The translations under genes were made by a program, and so were the position numbers. The notes beneath the pieces were generated by a model. The model did not search any database and had not been told where the DNA came from. It was given only the letters and a program-made list of their open reading frames with translations. From IMG/VR virus record IMGVR_UViG_3300025425_000045, positions 1 to 42,374 of that record: DNA of 42,374 nt. One strand, written 5' to 3'. Below are positions 1-7,890 of this stretch, one piece after another. The DNA is from a virus. Every line of letters begins with the position of its first letter. The stretch's first letter is position 1.

Positions 1-1
1 T

Positions 2-238
2 ATTGTGAAAACTATTATTCTACATAACTCCGCTGGTTCAGGAACCGTTAATGTAAAATTAACACATAATGATGGCGCGGTAGATGTAGAGATAAATAAT
101 ATAGATGTAGCTCACGGAACTACTCAACAACTTAATGGCCCTTATGTTTATGCTGCTGGAGACGCTTTAAAACTTCAAGCCGATGCAACAACTCTTAGTT
201 CAGATGTTTCTATATTGGAGATTAAGCAACAACTATAA
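2..238 (+). CDS. Partial small beta-rich virion-type protein (5' end outside window)
   Basis: The frame is open to the window edge. A GTG at 5 could serve as a start, but the reading before it (Ile-Val-Lys-Thr-Ile-Ile) looks like the middle of a protein, so the true start is probably upstream. The visible part is beta-rich: it begins with VKTIILHNSAGSG, continues with alternating hydrophobic strands, then GPYVYAAGDAL and a final SILEI. This resembles small phage structural proteins of the type 'TxIVKSI-x-NxxGSxxVxV ... GPxxLxAGDxI', common in marine phages. The exact virion role is unknown. Its stop overlaps the ATG of the first oxygenase (TAATG), so the enzyme cassette is probably co-translated with late virion genes. 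Confidence 0.6.
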   Translation: MVKTIILHNSAGSGTVNVKLTHNDGAVDVEINNIDVAHGTTQQLNGPYVYAAGDALKLQADATTLSSDVSILEIKQQL

Positions 239-732
239 TGAGATTAATACAAGATGGGATGTTGAATAAAGAAGCCTGTGACGCATTAATTAATCTCTAT
301 CAAAACAACAGGCCACTAACTAAATTGTGGCACAGCACAAATACACTAAATTTAGCGCAAGTAGAAAATCAATACGATCAATTAGCAAAAAAAATAATAT
401 TTGGTATGACAACTTTTTTAAGCACAAAAGGAGCTGTAGTTTATCCTGAACTTTGTCAGGTAGTTCACAGATCTGAAGGTACTTCACACGGTTTACACGT
501 AGATGATGCAAGAACTTCAACTGTAATGACCTCTATAACATACCTTAATGAGGACTATAAAGGTGGAGAAACATTTTTTGAAGACGATTTTGCAGTTCCA
601 CCTAAGTTAGGTAGATCCTTGTTCTTTGATGGAAGAGCTTTTAGGCACGGTGTAAATGAAATCAAAGGCAACAGATTCACATTAGCCATATGGTACGCAT
701 CAAACGTGAACGATTTTTATGGAATTAGTTAA
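238..732 (+). CDS. 2-oxoglutarate/Fe(II) dioxygenase, prolyl-4-hydroxylase type
   Basis: This 164-residue protein is a single double-stranded beta-helix domain. The iron-binding facial triad is visible as His87-x-Asp89 (in GLHVDD) and distal His137 (FRHGV), with Arg146 (NRFTLAIW) as the likely 2-oxoglutarate ligand. The segment SITYLNEDYKGGETFFEDD is typical of the P4Hc/2OG-FeII_Oxy_3 group. Such enzymes hydroxylate or otherwise oxidise a substrate using O2 and 2-oxoglutarate; the substrate here is unknown. It is the first of eight overlapping genes and starts at the stop codon of the upstream virion-type gene. Fold and cofactor use are confident; the biological target is not known. Confidence 0.9.
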   Translation: MRLIQDGMLNKEACDALINLYQNNRPLTKLWHSTNTLNLAQVENQYDQLAKKIIFGMTTFLSTKGAVVYPELCQVVHRSEGTSHGLHVDDARTSTVMTSITYLNEDYKGGETFFEDDFAVPPKLGRSLFFDGRAFRHGVNEIKGNRFTLAIWYASNVNDFYGIS

Positions 733-1384
733 ACCTCCGCTCCCTAAAGAAATAGAAAGAAGAATTGCGGAGAAACAGATTCTTAGTTATGAGTTTGTTA
801 CCTATCTACAAGATCTTATGAAGAGCATTATTAAGAATGAGGATATTGTTATATATCAATTTTCCAAACTTGCAAAATACAGAGTTTTAAAAATAAAAGA
901 AACAGACATATTAGAAAAAGTAGCAGATAGATATAGATGGCCTAGAGAGTATGAGAAAAAACAACCTTCAATTGAAGTCGTAACATTGGGTGGCAAAGTA
1001 GTAGAAAGTGATTTTAAAGAAGACAACTTTGCTGATGCTTTTGAAAATATTTGCAGGTATCTCGCAGGAGAAGAACTGATATTGCATCGATGTCAAACTT
1101 TAACAAAAAATTTAACATATACTTGTAGTCTTTTTTCATCAATACTAGGTAGAAATTTAAATTTTAGCGGACATATGAGATTGGGCAGTAAACCAATAAA
1201 ATCAATAAGTTTTTCTTATGATTACCATATTATAATAAAAAATGCTTATGGGCTTTTAAAATGTAGTTTAAATGGTAAGATAAAAATACTCAAAAAAGAA
1301 GGAGCTATTTTTGTTCGCAAAGGTACAAAAATTAAAATACAAGAAATTAAAGAACCAACGTTTTACATAATTTATCATTTATGA
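719..1384 (+). CDS. Degenerate JmjC/cupin-like protein (probable pseudoenzyme)
   Basis: This 221-residue protein has no obvious catalytic motif, but its second half lines up by eye with the JmjC/cupin-type protein at 4937-5545. ICRYLAGEELILHRCQTL matches that protein's IYNYARNNVCFIQDCSRI, and the final beta-strands (KILKKEGAIFVRKGTKIKI) match its EIVLEPGDCVFVPLGVYHQ. The metal-binding His-x-Asp of the relative appears here as Ser166-Tyr-Asp168, and the distal His falls in TKIKI. Iron binding therefore looks lost. It overlaps the previous gene by 14 bases and the next by 4. I infer a duplicated, non-catalytic partner, perhaps substrate-binding or structural. A divergent active enzyme with other ligands cannot be excluded. 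Confidence 0.55.
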   Translation: MELVKPPLPKEIERRIAEKQILSYEFVTYLQDLMKSIIKNEDIVIYQFSKLAKYRVLKIKETDILEKVADRYRWPREYEKKQPSIEVVTLGGKVVESDFKEDNFADAFENICRYLAGEELILHRCQTLTKNLTYTCSLFSSILGRNLNFSGHMRLGSKPIKSISFSYDYHIIIKNAYGLLKCSLNGKIKILKKEGAIFVRKGTKIKIQEIKEPTFYIIYHL

Positions 1385-1899
1385 ATATTTTTAGAGCACA
1401 AATAAAAAAAGACATTATAGATCTTTCTTTGAGCACAATACAAGATATGAAAAAGTCTATGAACGAAGTAAGTTGGAACTGCGATATACGAACATCATTC
1501 AACCTTACCGACAACATATTAAATATTAAAGAATTATGGCCATTAAAATTTTCTATTCTTGAAAGCATACATGCGTACATGTTGAACAATAATAAGTTTT
1601 TTGAAGGATATATAAAAAAGTCTTGGGTCAATATATATGAAAAAGGTTTTTATCAAGAGTTTCATAATCATAAAGATGAAATTGTAAAATATATTTGTGG
1701 TGTGGTTTATTTTACACCTATGTCAAGTTCAATAGAGTTTGGCATTGAAGAGAGGATTGAGCACAAACCTGAAGTTGGTGACATTTTAATTTTTAATGAC
1801 GATCAATTACATAGAGTTTTACCTCACAAAGATAGTGATTTAAGAATAAGTTTAGCTTTTAATTATCAAAAAATAGACACATGGAAAGGACTTAAATGA
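1381..1899 (+). CDS. 2-oxoglutarate/Fe(II) oxygenase, TIGR02466-like
   Basis: This 172-residue protein carries the pattern SWVNIYEKGFYQEFHNHKD followed by GVVYF, as in the TIGR02466/2OG-FeII_Oxy_5 group common in marine phages. His95 and His97 lie in FHNHKD, the distal His144 in DQLHRVLPH, and Arg155 in LRISLAFN, which should contact 2-oxoglutarate. It starts with ATG overlapping the preceding stop (ATGA) and overlaps the halogenase by 4 bases, so expression should be coupled. It is paralogous in layout to the gene at 4363-4965. The substrate is unknown; in marine phages such enzymes are usually annotated without a target. Confidence 0.85.
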   Translation: MNIFRAQIKKDIIDLSLSTIQDMKKSMNEVSWNCDIRTSFNLTDNILNIKELWPLKFSILESIHAYMLNNNKFFEGYIKKSWVNIYEKGFYQEFHNHKDEIVKYICGVVYFTPMSSSIEFGIEERIEHKPEVGDILIFNDDQLHRVLPHKDSDLRISLAFNYQKIDTWKGLK

Positions 1900-3380
1900 A
1901 GATTTGTATACTAGGGGGAGGTACAGCAGGTTTTATGACTGCAGCGACATTAGTTAAATTATTTCCACAACATGAGATAAAACTTATAGAGTCTCCTCAA
2001 GAAAAAACTGTTGGTGTCGGTGAGAGTACAATATTAGGTTTTAGGTCATGGCTTAAACTTTTAGATATCAAAGATGAAGACTTTATGAGAGATTGTAATG
2101 CTATTTACAAACTAAGCATAAAGTTCACTGATTTTTATAAAAAAGGTGAGAGCTTTCATTATCCATTCGGAGAAATTAAATATCCTTTAGATGATTGGTG
2201 GTTATGTAAAACAGCAGACTCTGATTTACCTATTGATACCTATGCTTCTTATAATTATGAGGCCATGACTCAAATAGAGTCAGGACTAATGCACGAGCAC
2301 GCTGATTTTAAAAAAGAAACTGCTTATCATTTCGATGCAAAGCTTTTTGCCGATTGGCTTAAAAAAAAATATTGCATACCTAAAGGGTTAAAATATATCT
2401 CGGAGCATATCAAAGATATTGAACAAGATGATAATGGAATAAAATCACTGAATGGAAAACATGAAGCCGATCTTTACATAGACTGTACAGGTTTTAAATC
2501 TATATTACTTGGAGAAACTCTTAAAGAACCTTTTGAATCTTATGAAGATTTATTGCCAAATAATTCAGCTTGGGCAACTAAAATACCTTACAAAGATAAA
2601 GATAAAGAATTAGTGCCGTACACAAATTGCACTGCTCATAATAATGGATGGATATGGAATATACCTTTGTGGAATAGAATTGGTACAGGTTATGTTTATT
2701 CAGATAAATTTACTAGTGATGAAGATGCATTGTCAGATTTTAAAAATTATCTAGGAAAAAAAGATTTGGAGTTTAATAAAATAAAAATGAGAGTGGGAAT
2801 ACATAGAAGACTGTTTGTAAAAAATGTATGCGCTGTTGGTTTATCTGCTGGTTTTATCGAACCTTTAGAAAGTAACGGTTTATACACTGTTCATCAGTTT
2901 TTAATTACTTTAGTTAGACAGATGCAAAGAGAAAAGATAAGTCAATGGGATAAAGACAACTATACATTTGGTTGTAAAAAAATATTTAAACCATTTGCAG
3001 ACTTTGTAGCTCTTCATTACGCTTTATCACATAGAACTGACACACCTTATTGGAAAGCAAATTTTAATAAAACTTGGGATGAAAAATTGTATACATTACA
3101 GCCTACGTCAGTTTACACCTTATTAAATCACGCATTTTTAAGAGATGAAAATTTTTCTTTTGACACACAAGGAGGAGCACATTGTATAGCGACAGGTATG
3201 AATTGGAAACCTAATGATGAAAATATGATAAAATTACAGGACATTACAATGAAAGATATAAAAGAAAGGGCTGAAGAAATAATGAAACAATTAAAGGAAA
3301 GAAAGGAAAAATGGAAAAAAGAATGTAATGAAGAAGGTGTTTCATTTCATGATTTTCATAAACATAATGTTTATTACTAA
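1896..3380 (+). CDS. Flavin-dependent tryptophan-type halogenase
   Basis: This 494-residue protein has full family length. The N-terminal FAD-binding GGGTAG lies at residues 7-12, VGVGEST at 39-45, and the halogenase hallmark WxWxIP is present as WIWNIP at 252-257. Lys76 in YKLSIKF aligns with the catalytic lysine region of PrnA (Lys79), and GFIEPLESNGLY matches the segment carrying the PrnA catalytic glutamate. The family uses FADH2, O2 and halide to make hypohalous acid that halogenates an aromatic substrate. A cyanophage enzyme of this family (VirX1 of Syn10) has been shown to iodinate varied substrates. No flavin reductase gene is visible, so host FADH2 is probably used. It sits in the middle of the oxygenase cassette. 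Substrate unknown. Confidence 0.93.
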   Translation: MKICILGGGTAGFMTAATLVKLFPQHEIKLIESPQEKTVGVGESTILGFRSWLKLLDIKDEDFMRDCNAIYKLSIKFTDFYKKGESFHYPFGEIKYPLDDWWLCKTADSDLPIDTYASYNYEAMTQIESGLMHEHADFKKETAYHFDAKLFADWLKKKYCIPKGLKYISEHIKDIEQDDNGIKSLNGKHEADLYIDCTGFKSILLGETLKEPFESYEDLLPNNSAWATKIPYKDKDKELVPYTNCTAHNNGWIWNIPLWNRIGTGYVYSDKFTSDEDALSDFKNYLGKKDLEFNKIKMRVGIHRRLFVKNVCAVGLSAGFIEPLESNGLYTVHQFLITLVRQMQREKISQWDKDNYTFGCKKIFKPFADFVALHYALSHRTDTPYWKANFNKTWDEKLYTLQPTSVYTLLNHAFLRDENFSFDTQGGAHCIATGMNWKPNDENMIKLQDITMKDIKERAEEIMKQLKERKEKWKKECNEEGVSFHDFHKHNVYY

Positions 3381-3900
3381 CGAAAATTTTTTATCAAAAG
3401 ACAGTATTAATTTTATTGAAAAAACTGTGTTGAGTAGTTCTTTTCCTTACTTTTATAATGCACATACAATACATGATCCACCAGACAACAACGCTTATAT
3501 GGGTCATGATGTACTTAGAAGACCAGAAGAAAGAGCACCAGGGGAAAGCTTTAATTCTACTTATGGCTCACAGTTTCTTAAAATGTTAAAAGATTTTTCG
3601 GATACAACAGACATAAAAATAAACGATGTATTTAGAATATCAGTTAATATTACTTTTGCGGGTCTGACCGATAATTGTCCCATTCACACTGATCATTCAT
3701 ATCCACATCATCAACTTCTAATATATTTAAATGACTGTGATTTAAACTCTAACACAATTGTTTTGTCAGAAGATAGAGCTGAGATAGTGCATTCAATAAA
3801 ACCAAAAAAATATAAAGGAGTTTGCTTTAGTTCTGCCCCTCACTATATGGTCTTTCCAAAAAAAGGGTCTAGAATAGTAGCAGTTTTTACATTTGCATGA
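3349..3900 (+). CDS. 2-oxoglutarate/Fe(II) oxygenase
   Basis: The frame is open from 3328, but AAGGTG at 3334-3339 is well placed for the ATG at 3349, giving 183 residues; ATG 3367 is an alternative. The triad is His113-x-Asp115 (IHTDHSYPHH) and His165 (APHYMVF), with Arg175 (SRIVAVF) for 2-oxoglutarate. A strand LLIYLND follows the HxD, as expected in a beta-helix oxygenase. It overlaps the halogenase end by 32 bases and the next gene by 4. The segment HDVLRRPEERAPGESF before the core may form the substrate pocket. The overlap with the halogenase suggests coupled translation and a shared pathway. Substrate unknown. Confidence 0.8.
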   Translation: MIFINIMFITNENFLSKDSINFIEKTVLSSSFPYFYNAHTIHDPPDNNAYMGHDVLRRPEERAPGESFNSTYGSQFLKMLKDFSDTTDIKINDVFRISVNITFAGLTDNCPIHTDHSYPHHQLLIYLNDCDLNSNTIVLSEDRAEIVHSIKPKKYKGVCFSSAPHYMVFPKKGSRIVAVFTFA

Positions 3901-4370
3901 ATAAATTTGTAGACAATGTTTGGTATCAAGATAATTTCTATGATCGTGATCAATTAATAGAAATAAATAAACAAATTAAAGAAGGTAATTGGCAGTATAA
4001 AGGAAGCTCTGGCACGGTTGGTGAAGACAATAAATTTTGGTATCAACCTCTAACCGAAAAACAAACAGATTTTTTTAAAGTAATTACTAATAATAAAATA
4101 ATAAGGTCTTATGCAAATGGTCAAACTATGACACAACACAGTGGTTTTCATGCGGATGATGGTGATATGACTTATCTTATATATACAGATGAGTGGGACT
4201 TGGATGATGGCGGAGGCACTGAGTTTCTTCTTGATAATAATACCACTTGTAGTATTTATCCTAAATTTAATAGAGTCGTAAAGTTCAAAGCTAACATATC
4301 ACACAGAGCTTTACCTAATATTAAACAAAACTCATTTAGAATGTCAGTAGCATTAAAAACTCATGAGTGA
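3897..4370 (+). CDS. 2-oxoglutarate/Fe(II) oxygenase, prolyl-4-hydroxylase-like
   Basis: A compact 157-residue oxygenase. His85-x-Asp87 occurs in GFHADDGD, distal His136 in ISHRALPN, and Arg148 in FRMSVALK. The middle carries DLDDGGGTEFLLD, the usual 'GGxTxF' strand of the 2OG-FeII_Oxy_3 group. The layout closely resembles the gene at 238-732, suggesting duplication within the cassette followed by strong divergence. It overlaps both neighbours by 4 and 8 bases. Fold and cofactor are clear; the reaction and substrate are unknown. Confidence 0.87.
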   Translation: MNKFVDNVWYQDNFYDRDQLIEINKQIKEGNWQYKGSSGTVGEDNKFWYQPLTEKQTDFFKVITNNKIIRSYANGQTMTQHSGFHADDGDMTYLIYTDEWDLDDGGGTEFLLDNNTTCSIYPKFNRVVKFKANISHRALPNIKQNSFRMSVALKTHE

Positions 4371-4965
4371 AGTTATTAGTATATTTCCTACAGCTATTAG
4401 CGTACATGATATTGATGTTAATTTTTCTGATGAAGATAAAAAATTTATAAATTTATGTTTAAATGATCAATACGAAAACACAGGCAACACTACTTCATAT
4501 GATACTTATGTCTTAGAAAAGCTACCAATCTTAAAAGAAAAATTAACGAATAAAATTAATTTTCATTTTTATGAAACTTTAAAACATGTCAAAGAAAGTG
4601 AAATATATATTACACAATCTTGGTTAAATCTTACAAAGAAGGATCAATTTCATCATACACATAAACATCCAAACTCTATACTAGCAGGTGTTTTTTATCT
4701 ACAAACTGTTGAAGATGATTGCATATCTTTTGACAATTCTTTAAGAGTGGATCAGGTAAGACCATCAATAGAGTCATTTAATTCTTATAACTCTAGTTTG
4801 TATAATTTACCTGTACGTAAAAATATGCTAGTAATATTTCCCTCAAGTTTAATGCATAATGTTCCCACAGTAAAAACTGATCAAGTTAGGATAAGTTTAG
4901 CATTTAATACCTTTGTGAAAGGAGTACTAGGTAAAGATGATCAACTTTCAAGAGTCAATTTGTAA
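4363..4965 (+). CDS. 2-oxoglutarate/Fe(II) oxygenase, TIGR02466-like
   Basis: This 200-residue protein shows the TIGR02466 pattern SWLNLTKKDQFHHTHKHPNS followed by LAGVFYLQ. Candidate iron ligands are His98 and His100 with distal His165 (SSLMHNVPTV), and Arg176 (VRISLAFN) for 2-oxoglutarate. It shares the 'W-N ... H-x-H ... GVxY ... MHxVP ... RISLAFN' arrangement with the gene at 1381-1899, so the two are probably paralogues. It overlaps the previous gene by 8 bases and the JmjC-type gene by 29. The start ATG at 4363 lies within the previous gene's end. The substrate is unknown. Confidence 0.87.
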   Translation: MSEVISIFPTAISVHDIDVNFSDEDKKFINLCLNDQYENTGNTTSYDTYVLEKLPILKEKLTNKINFHFYETLKHVKESEIYITQSWLNLTKKDQFHHTHKHPNSILAGVFYLQTVEDDCISFDNSLRVDQVRPSIESFNSYNSSLYNLPVRKNMLVIFPSSLMHNVPTVKTDQVRISLAFNTFVKGVLGKDDQLSRVNL

Positions 4966-5545
4966 ACAGGCAGCTGAATTAAAACCTTTTGCCTATAAAA
5001 ATAAGATTAACGATATTTTTTCATGGCAAGAATTGGCAGCCTTATTAAATACACCTTTAAACACAGATAGGTTTCATGCTACAGGTGTTGAGTGTAGACC
5101 AGTAAATATTGCTAATGAATGGCAGTCAGTTCCTAACGTTATTGCTCCAAAAGACATATATAATTATGCAAGAAATAATGTTTGTTTTATTCAAGACTGT
5201 AGTAGAATCAATAAAAGAATAAATAAAATTTCTCATGATTTAGAGTGGGCTACGGGTTATTCATGTGATGCACATATCTTTTTTTCTGTTTTAGACAATG
5301 AGAAGGACACTGATGGCTTTGGTATGCATAAGGACGTATGTCACAACTTAATCATACAAGTTGAGGGTAAAACTAATTTTACCGTGAAAGATGAGTTTGA
5401 AATAGTATTGGAACCAGGAGATTGTGTTTTTGTTCCACTTGGAGTGTATCATCAAGCTAAATCTATAGAAAAAAGACTCTCAGTCAGTTTTCCAATGAAT
5501 CCTGCTCACAAGACAAAACAAGACAGATTTTGGATTGATTTCTAG
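4937..5545 (+). CDS. JmjC/cupin-type 2OG-Fe(II) oxygenase
   Basis: This 202-residue protein has a JmjC/cupin_4 core. His131-Lys-Asp133 lies in GFGMHKDVCHNLIIQVEG, the strand turn PGDCVFVPLGVYHQA supplies distal His172, and EKRLSVSF follows. Proteins of this type hydroxylate amino-acid side chains in ribosomal or other proteins, so a protein substrate is plausible; this is family knowledge and was not shown here. The first half (WQELAALLNT, then IYNYARNNVCFIQDC) matches the usual upstream region of such enzymes. It ends the cassette; the next gene starts after 24 bases. The protein at 719-1384 looks like its degenerate relative. Confidence 0.8.
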   Translation: MINFQESICKQAAELKPFAYKNKINDIFSWQELAALLNTPLNTDRFHATGVECRPVNIANEWQSVPNVIAPKDIYNYARNNVCFIQDCSRINKRINKISHDLEWATGYSCDAHIFFSVLDNEKDTDGFGMHKDVCHNLIIQVEGKTNFTVKDEFEIVLEPGDCVFVPLGVYHQAKSIEKRLSVSFPMNPAHKTKQDRFWIDF

Positions 5546-5569
5546 TGTTTTCCTCTATAAAACATAAGT

Positions 5570-5827
5570 ATGGCAAAGATTGTAGATGAATCTAAGGTTT
5601 TGCGTTATGACGTACTTCCTAATGGCGTGGAAATTCCTGTTTATAGTGCAAAAGTAGAGACTACTGTCACTAATATTAAAACGGGTCAAGAGTATAATAC
5701 ACACGAGGAATGTCAGGCAGATATTGATAATCCAAGTACAGAAACAACAGAAGCAGATATTAGAAGAGATGTTCATGTAACAGCTCCTAATGTATTCGCT
5801 GGGGCTTATGTGCCTCCCGAGGAATAA
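5570..5827 (+). CDS. Small conserved marine-phage protein of unknown function
   Basis: An 85-residue acidic protein, MAKIVDESKVLRYDVLPNGV followed by a beta-like segment and a Thr/Asp-rich middle, ending in YVPPEE. I recognise no domain. It is separated from the oxygenase cassette by 24 bases and from the large virion-type genes by 3, so it belongs by position to the second block. The stop precedes the next ATG with an A-rich spacer. It may be a minor virion or chaperone-like protein, but nothing in the sequence proves this. Confidence 0.65.
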   Translation: MAKIVDESKVLRYDVLPNGVEIPVYSAKVETTVTNIKTGQEYNTHEECQADIDNPSTETTEADIRRDVHVTAPNVFAGAYVPPEE

Positions 5828-5830
5828 AAA

Positions 5831-6853
5831 ATGCAACAACAAAAAGAGTATCCACAAATTTACGAATTAGGTCTCGGGTCACTGATTGGAGATTTTTTTG
5901 AAAACGTCAGAGATGTGGTGGGAGATGTTGCAAAAAAAGTTGCTCCCATAGCTCCTTACCTTTTACCTTTTATCCCTGGTATTGGACCAATGGCTCAACT
6001 CGGTATTGGCGCTGGAATTAATTTAGCTGCAGGTCAAAAACCAGTTGATGTTGCAAAAAATTTAGCAATACAAACTGCTCTTACAGGAATTACTGGAGGA
6101 TTTAATAAACAAGGTCCTAAGGTAACCACTGCTCAAGGCGGTGGAGAAAATACGCCTTTTCTTAGTCAAGATTTAGGTGCAGAAGGTATTGGAGGAGTTG
6201 TACCTGAAAAAAGTTTTTTTGGTAATTTTAAAGATTCAACAGCTGACTTTTTTACTGATGGTATGGGTGCAAGATTAAATCCAGGTAGTGATGCATCAAA
6301 ATTTAACCCTAAATATCAAGCTTTCAAAGAGGCAGGAGCAACAGATCTTGATCTATTGAAGATGGGAATAAATAAGGAAAGAAGTTTCTTAGGAAAATAT
6401 GGTCCTTTAATGACCGCGGCTGGTGTTGCTAGCTTACCTTTTTTAACTAAAACTCCTGACGCGCCTGAAGAAGAAGAATACAATTATGTTCCTAACGAAT
6501 TTTATTATGGTAATGAATTAGCTTACCAACTACCTGACATTGTAGGTCCTCAAGGATATATTCCTGACGTAGCAATGGCCGCGAACGGCGGAGAAATAAA
6601 TGGATTTGCTGCTGGGAGTGGTGTTAAAATAGAACATCCTAATGGTAGAGTAAGAGAACATCCTAGACGAATTGGTGAAATATCAGGAGCTGGAACTGGA
6701 ACTTCAGACGATATTCCAGCAATGTTAAGTGATGGTGAATTTGTAATGACTGCTCAAGCTGTTCGAAACGCGGGCGGCGGATCGCGAAAAGAAGGAGCAA
6801 AAAGAATGTATCAAATGATGAAAAATTTAGAAAAAGGTGGTAGTGTAGTATAA
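5831..6853 (+). CDS. Probable virion protein with C-terminal DGEFVMTA motif
   Basis: A 340-residue protein with an Ala/Gly/Pro-rich hydrophobic stretch near residues 38-75 (VAPIAPYLLPFIPGIGP and GIGAGINLAAG), followed by a Gly-rich middle and a conserved C-terminal segment DDIPAMLSDGEFVMTAQAVR, GGGSRKEGA and MYQMMKNLEKGG. This C-terminal signature is widespread among marine phages, in large virion-associated proteins next to tail or internal-protein genes. The hydrophobic N-terminal part could contact or insert into membranes during DNA entry, which is an inference. It is followed without gap by the next gene (stop and start share a base at 6853). Confidence 0.6.
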   Translation: MQQQKEYPQIYELGLGSLIGDFFENVRDVVGDVAKKVAPIAPYLLPFIPGIGPMAQLGIGAGINLAAGQKPVDVAKNLAIQTALTGITGGFNKQGPKVTTAQGGGENTPFLSQDLGAEGIGGVVPEKSFFGNFKDSTADFFTDGMGARLNPGSDASKFNPKYQAFKEAGATDLDLLKMGINKERSFLGKYGPLMTAAGVASLPFLTKTPDAPEEEEYNYVPNEFYYGNELAYQLPDIVGPQGYIPDVAMAANGGEINGFAAGSGVKIEHPNGRVREHPRRIGEISGAGTGTSDDIPAMLSDGEFVMTAQAVRNAGGGSRKEGAKRMYQMMKNLEKGGSVV

Positions 6854-7890
6854 TGGTAGATTATGTAGAACAAATTTCTAGAGAAGCACCTGATATCGAG
6901 GCAAGAAGACTTGGTCTTTTAGATTCCGCTTTAGGTTTAAGTCGTCAACCTGTGGGAGGATTTCAGTATGATTCAGCTGGCGCTCCTGTTATGGAAAATG
7001 TTATTGACCCTGCTACGGGTCTTCCTCAACTAGATGCAGACGGGAAACCTATACAAAAACCTGTTAGAGCAGGATTACCAGGGCAAGATATAGTTGGATT
7101 ATCTCCTCAACAACAGCAAGCTATTCAATTAGGTGGAGCAGGAATTGGTTCTTTTGAGCCTTACCTAGCTAACGCTCAAACACAACAAACAGCAGGATTA
7201 TCTACTTTAGGTCAAGCGGCCCAACAATTTACAGCTCCAACAGATGCAAATATTTCTCAGTTTATGAATCCTTATCAAGATTCTATTCGAGATGAAATTA
7301 ATCGTTCTTATAATATTGCAGAACAGGGAGCAGCAGCTCAGGCAATACAGTCAGGAGCTTTTGGCGGATCAAGAGAAGGAGTTCAAAGAGCAGAATTAGA
7401 TAGAAATCGTGCCACAGCTTTAGCAAGAGCTCAGGCCGATAGTTATTTAAATGCTCAACAAAGACAATTACAAGGAGCCGCAGGATTAGCAGGTCTTGCT
7501 CCTCAGTACGGAGCTTTTGCTGGACAGCAAGCTCAATTAGGTGCCACAGGACAACAACTAGCTGGTCAAGATATAAATACTTTATTAGGTCTTGGACAAC
7601 TAGGACAACAGTTCGGAGTCACAGATCCTACTAGTGGAGCCTTTACTCCAGGTCAAGCTCAAGTAGAAGCGCAAAGACAAAACACCTTACAGAATTTATA
7701 TGAGCCTTATCAGCGTGTAGGATTTTTATCTGATATATACGCAGGGGCGCCTTCTTCTACTCAAACCATCACTTCAAGCACGGGTCCCGCAGCCCCTCCT
7801 CCTATCTCCCCGCTAAGACAAATTGCTGGCTATGCAGGACTTGGTTTGGGAGCTCTTAGCGGACTTAGTGGTGTACAAGGATTATTTTAA
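6853..7890 (+). CDS. Probable virion or internal protein, Gln/Ala-rich
   Basis: This 345-residue protein is rich in Gln, Ala and Gly. Its central helix-like segment, QAIQSGAFGGSREGVQRAEL followed by ATALARAQADSYLNAQQRQL, recurs in many marine phage genomes in the same position, between the DGEF-type protein and a long internal protein. A hydrophobic Gly/Leu-rich tail (ISPLRQIAGYAGLGLGALSG) ends the protein and could be a membrane-active helix. It is translationally linked to both neighbours by one-base stop/start overlaps. No enzymatic motif is visible. The assignment as virion protein rests on gene order and composition. Confidence 0.55.
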   Translation: MVDYVEQISREAPDIEARRLGLLDSALGLSRQPVGGFQYDSAGAPVMENVIDPATGLPQLDADGKPIQKPVRAGLPGQDIVGLSPQQQQAIQLGGAGIGSFEPYLANAQTQQTAGLSTLGQAAQQFTAPTDANISQFMNPYQDSIRDEINRSYNIAEQGAAAQAIQSGAFGGSREGVQRAELDRNRATALARAQADSYLNAQQRQLQGAAGLAGLAPQYGAFAGQQAQLGATGQQLAGQDINTLLGLGQLGQQFGVTDPTSGAFTPGQAQVEAQRQNTLQNLYEPYQRVGFLSDIYAGAPSSTQTITSSTGPAAPPPISPLRQIAGYAGLGLGALSGLSGVQGLF

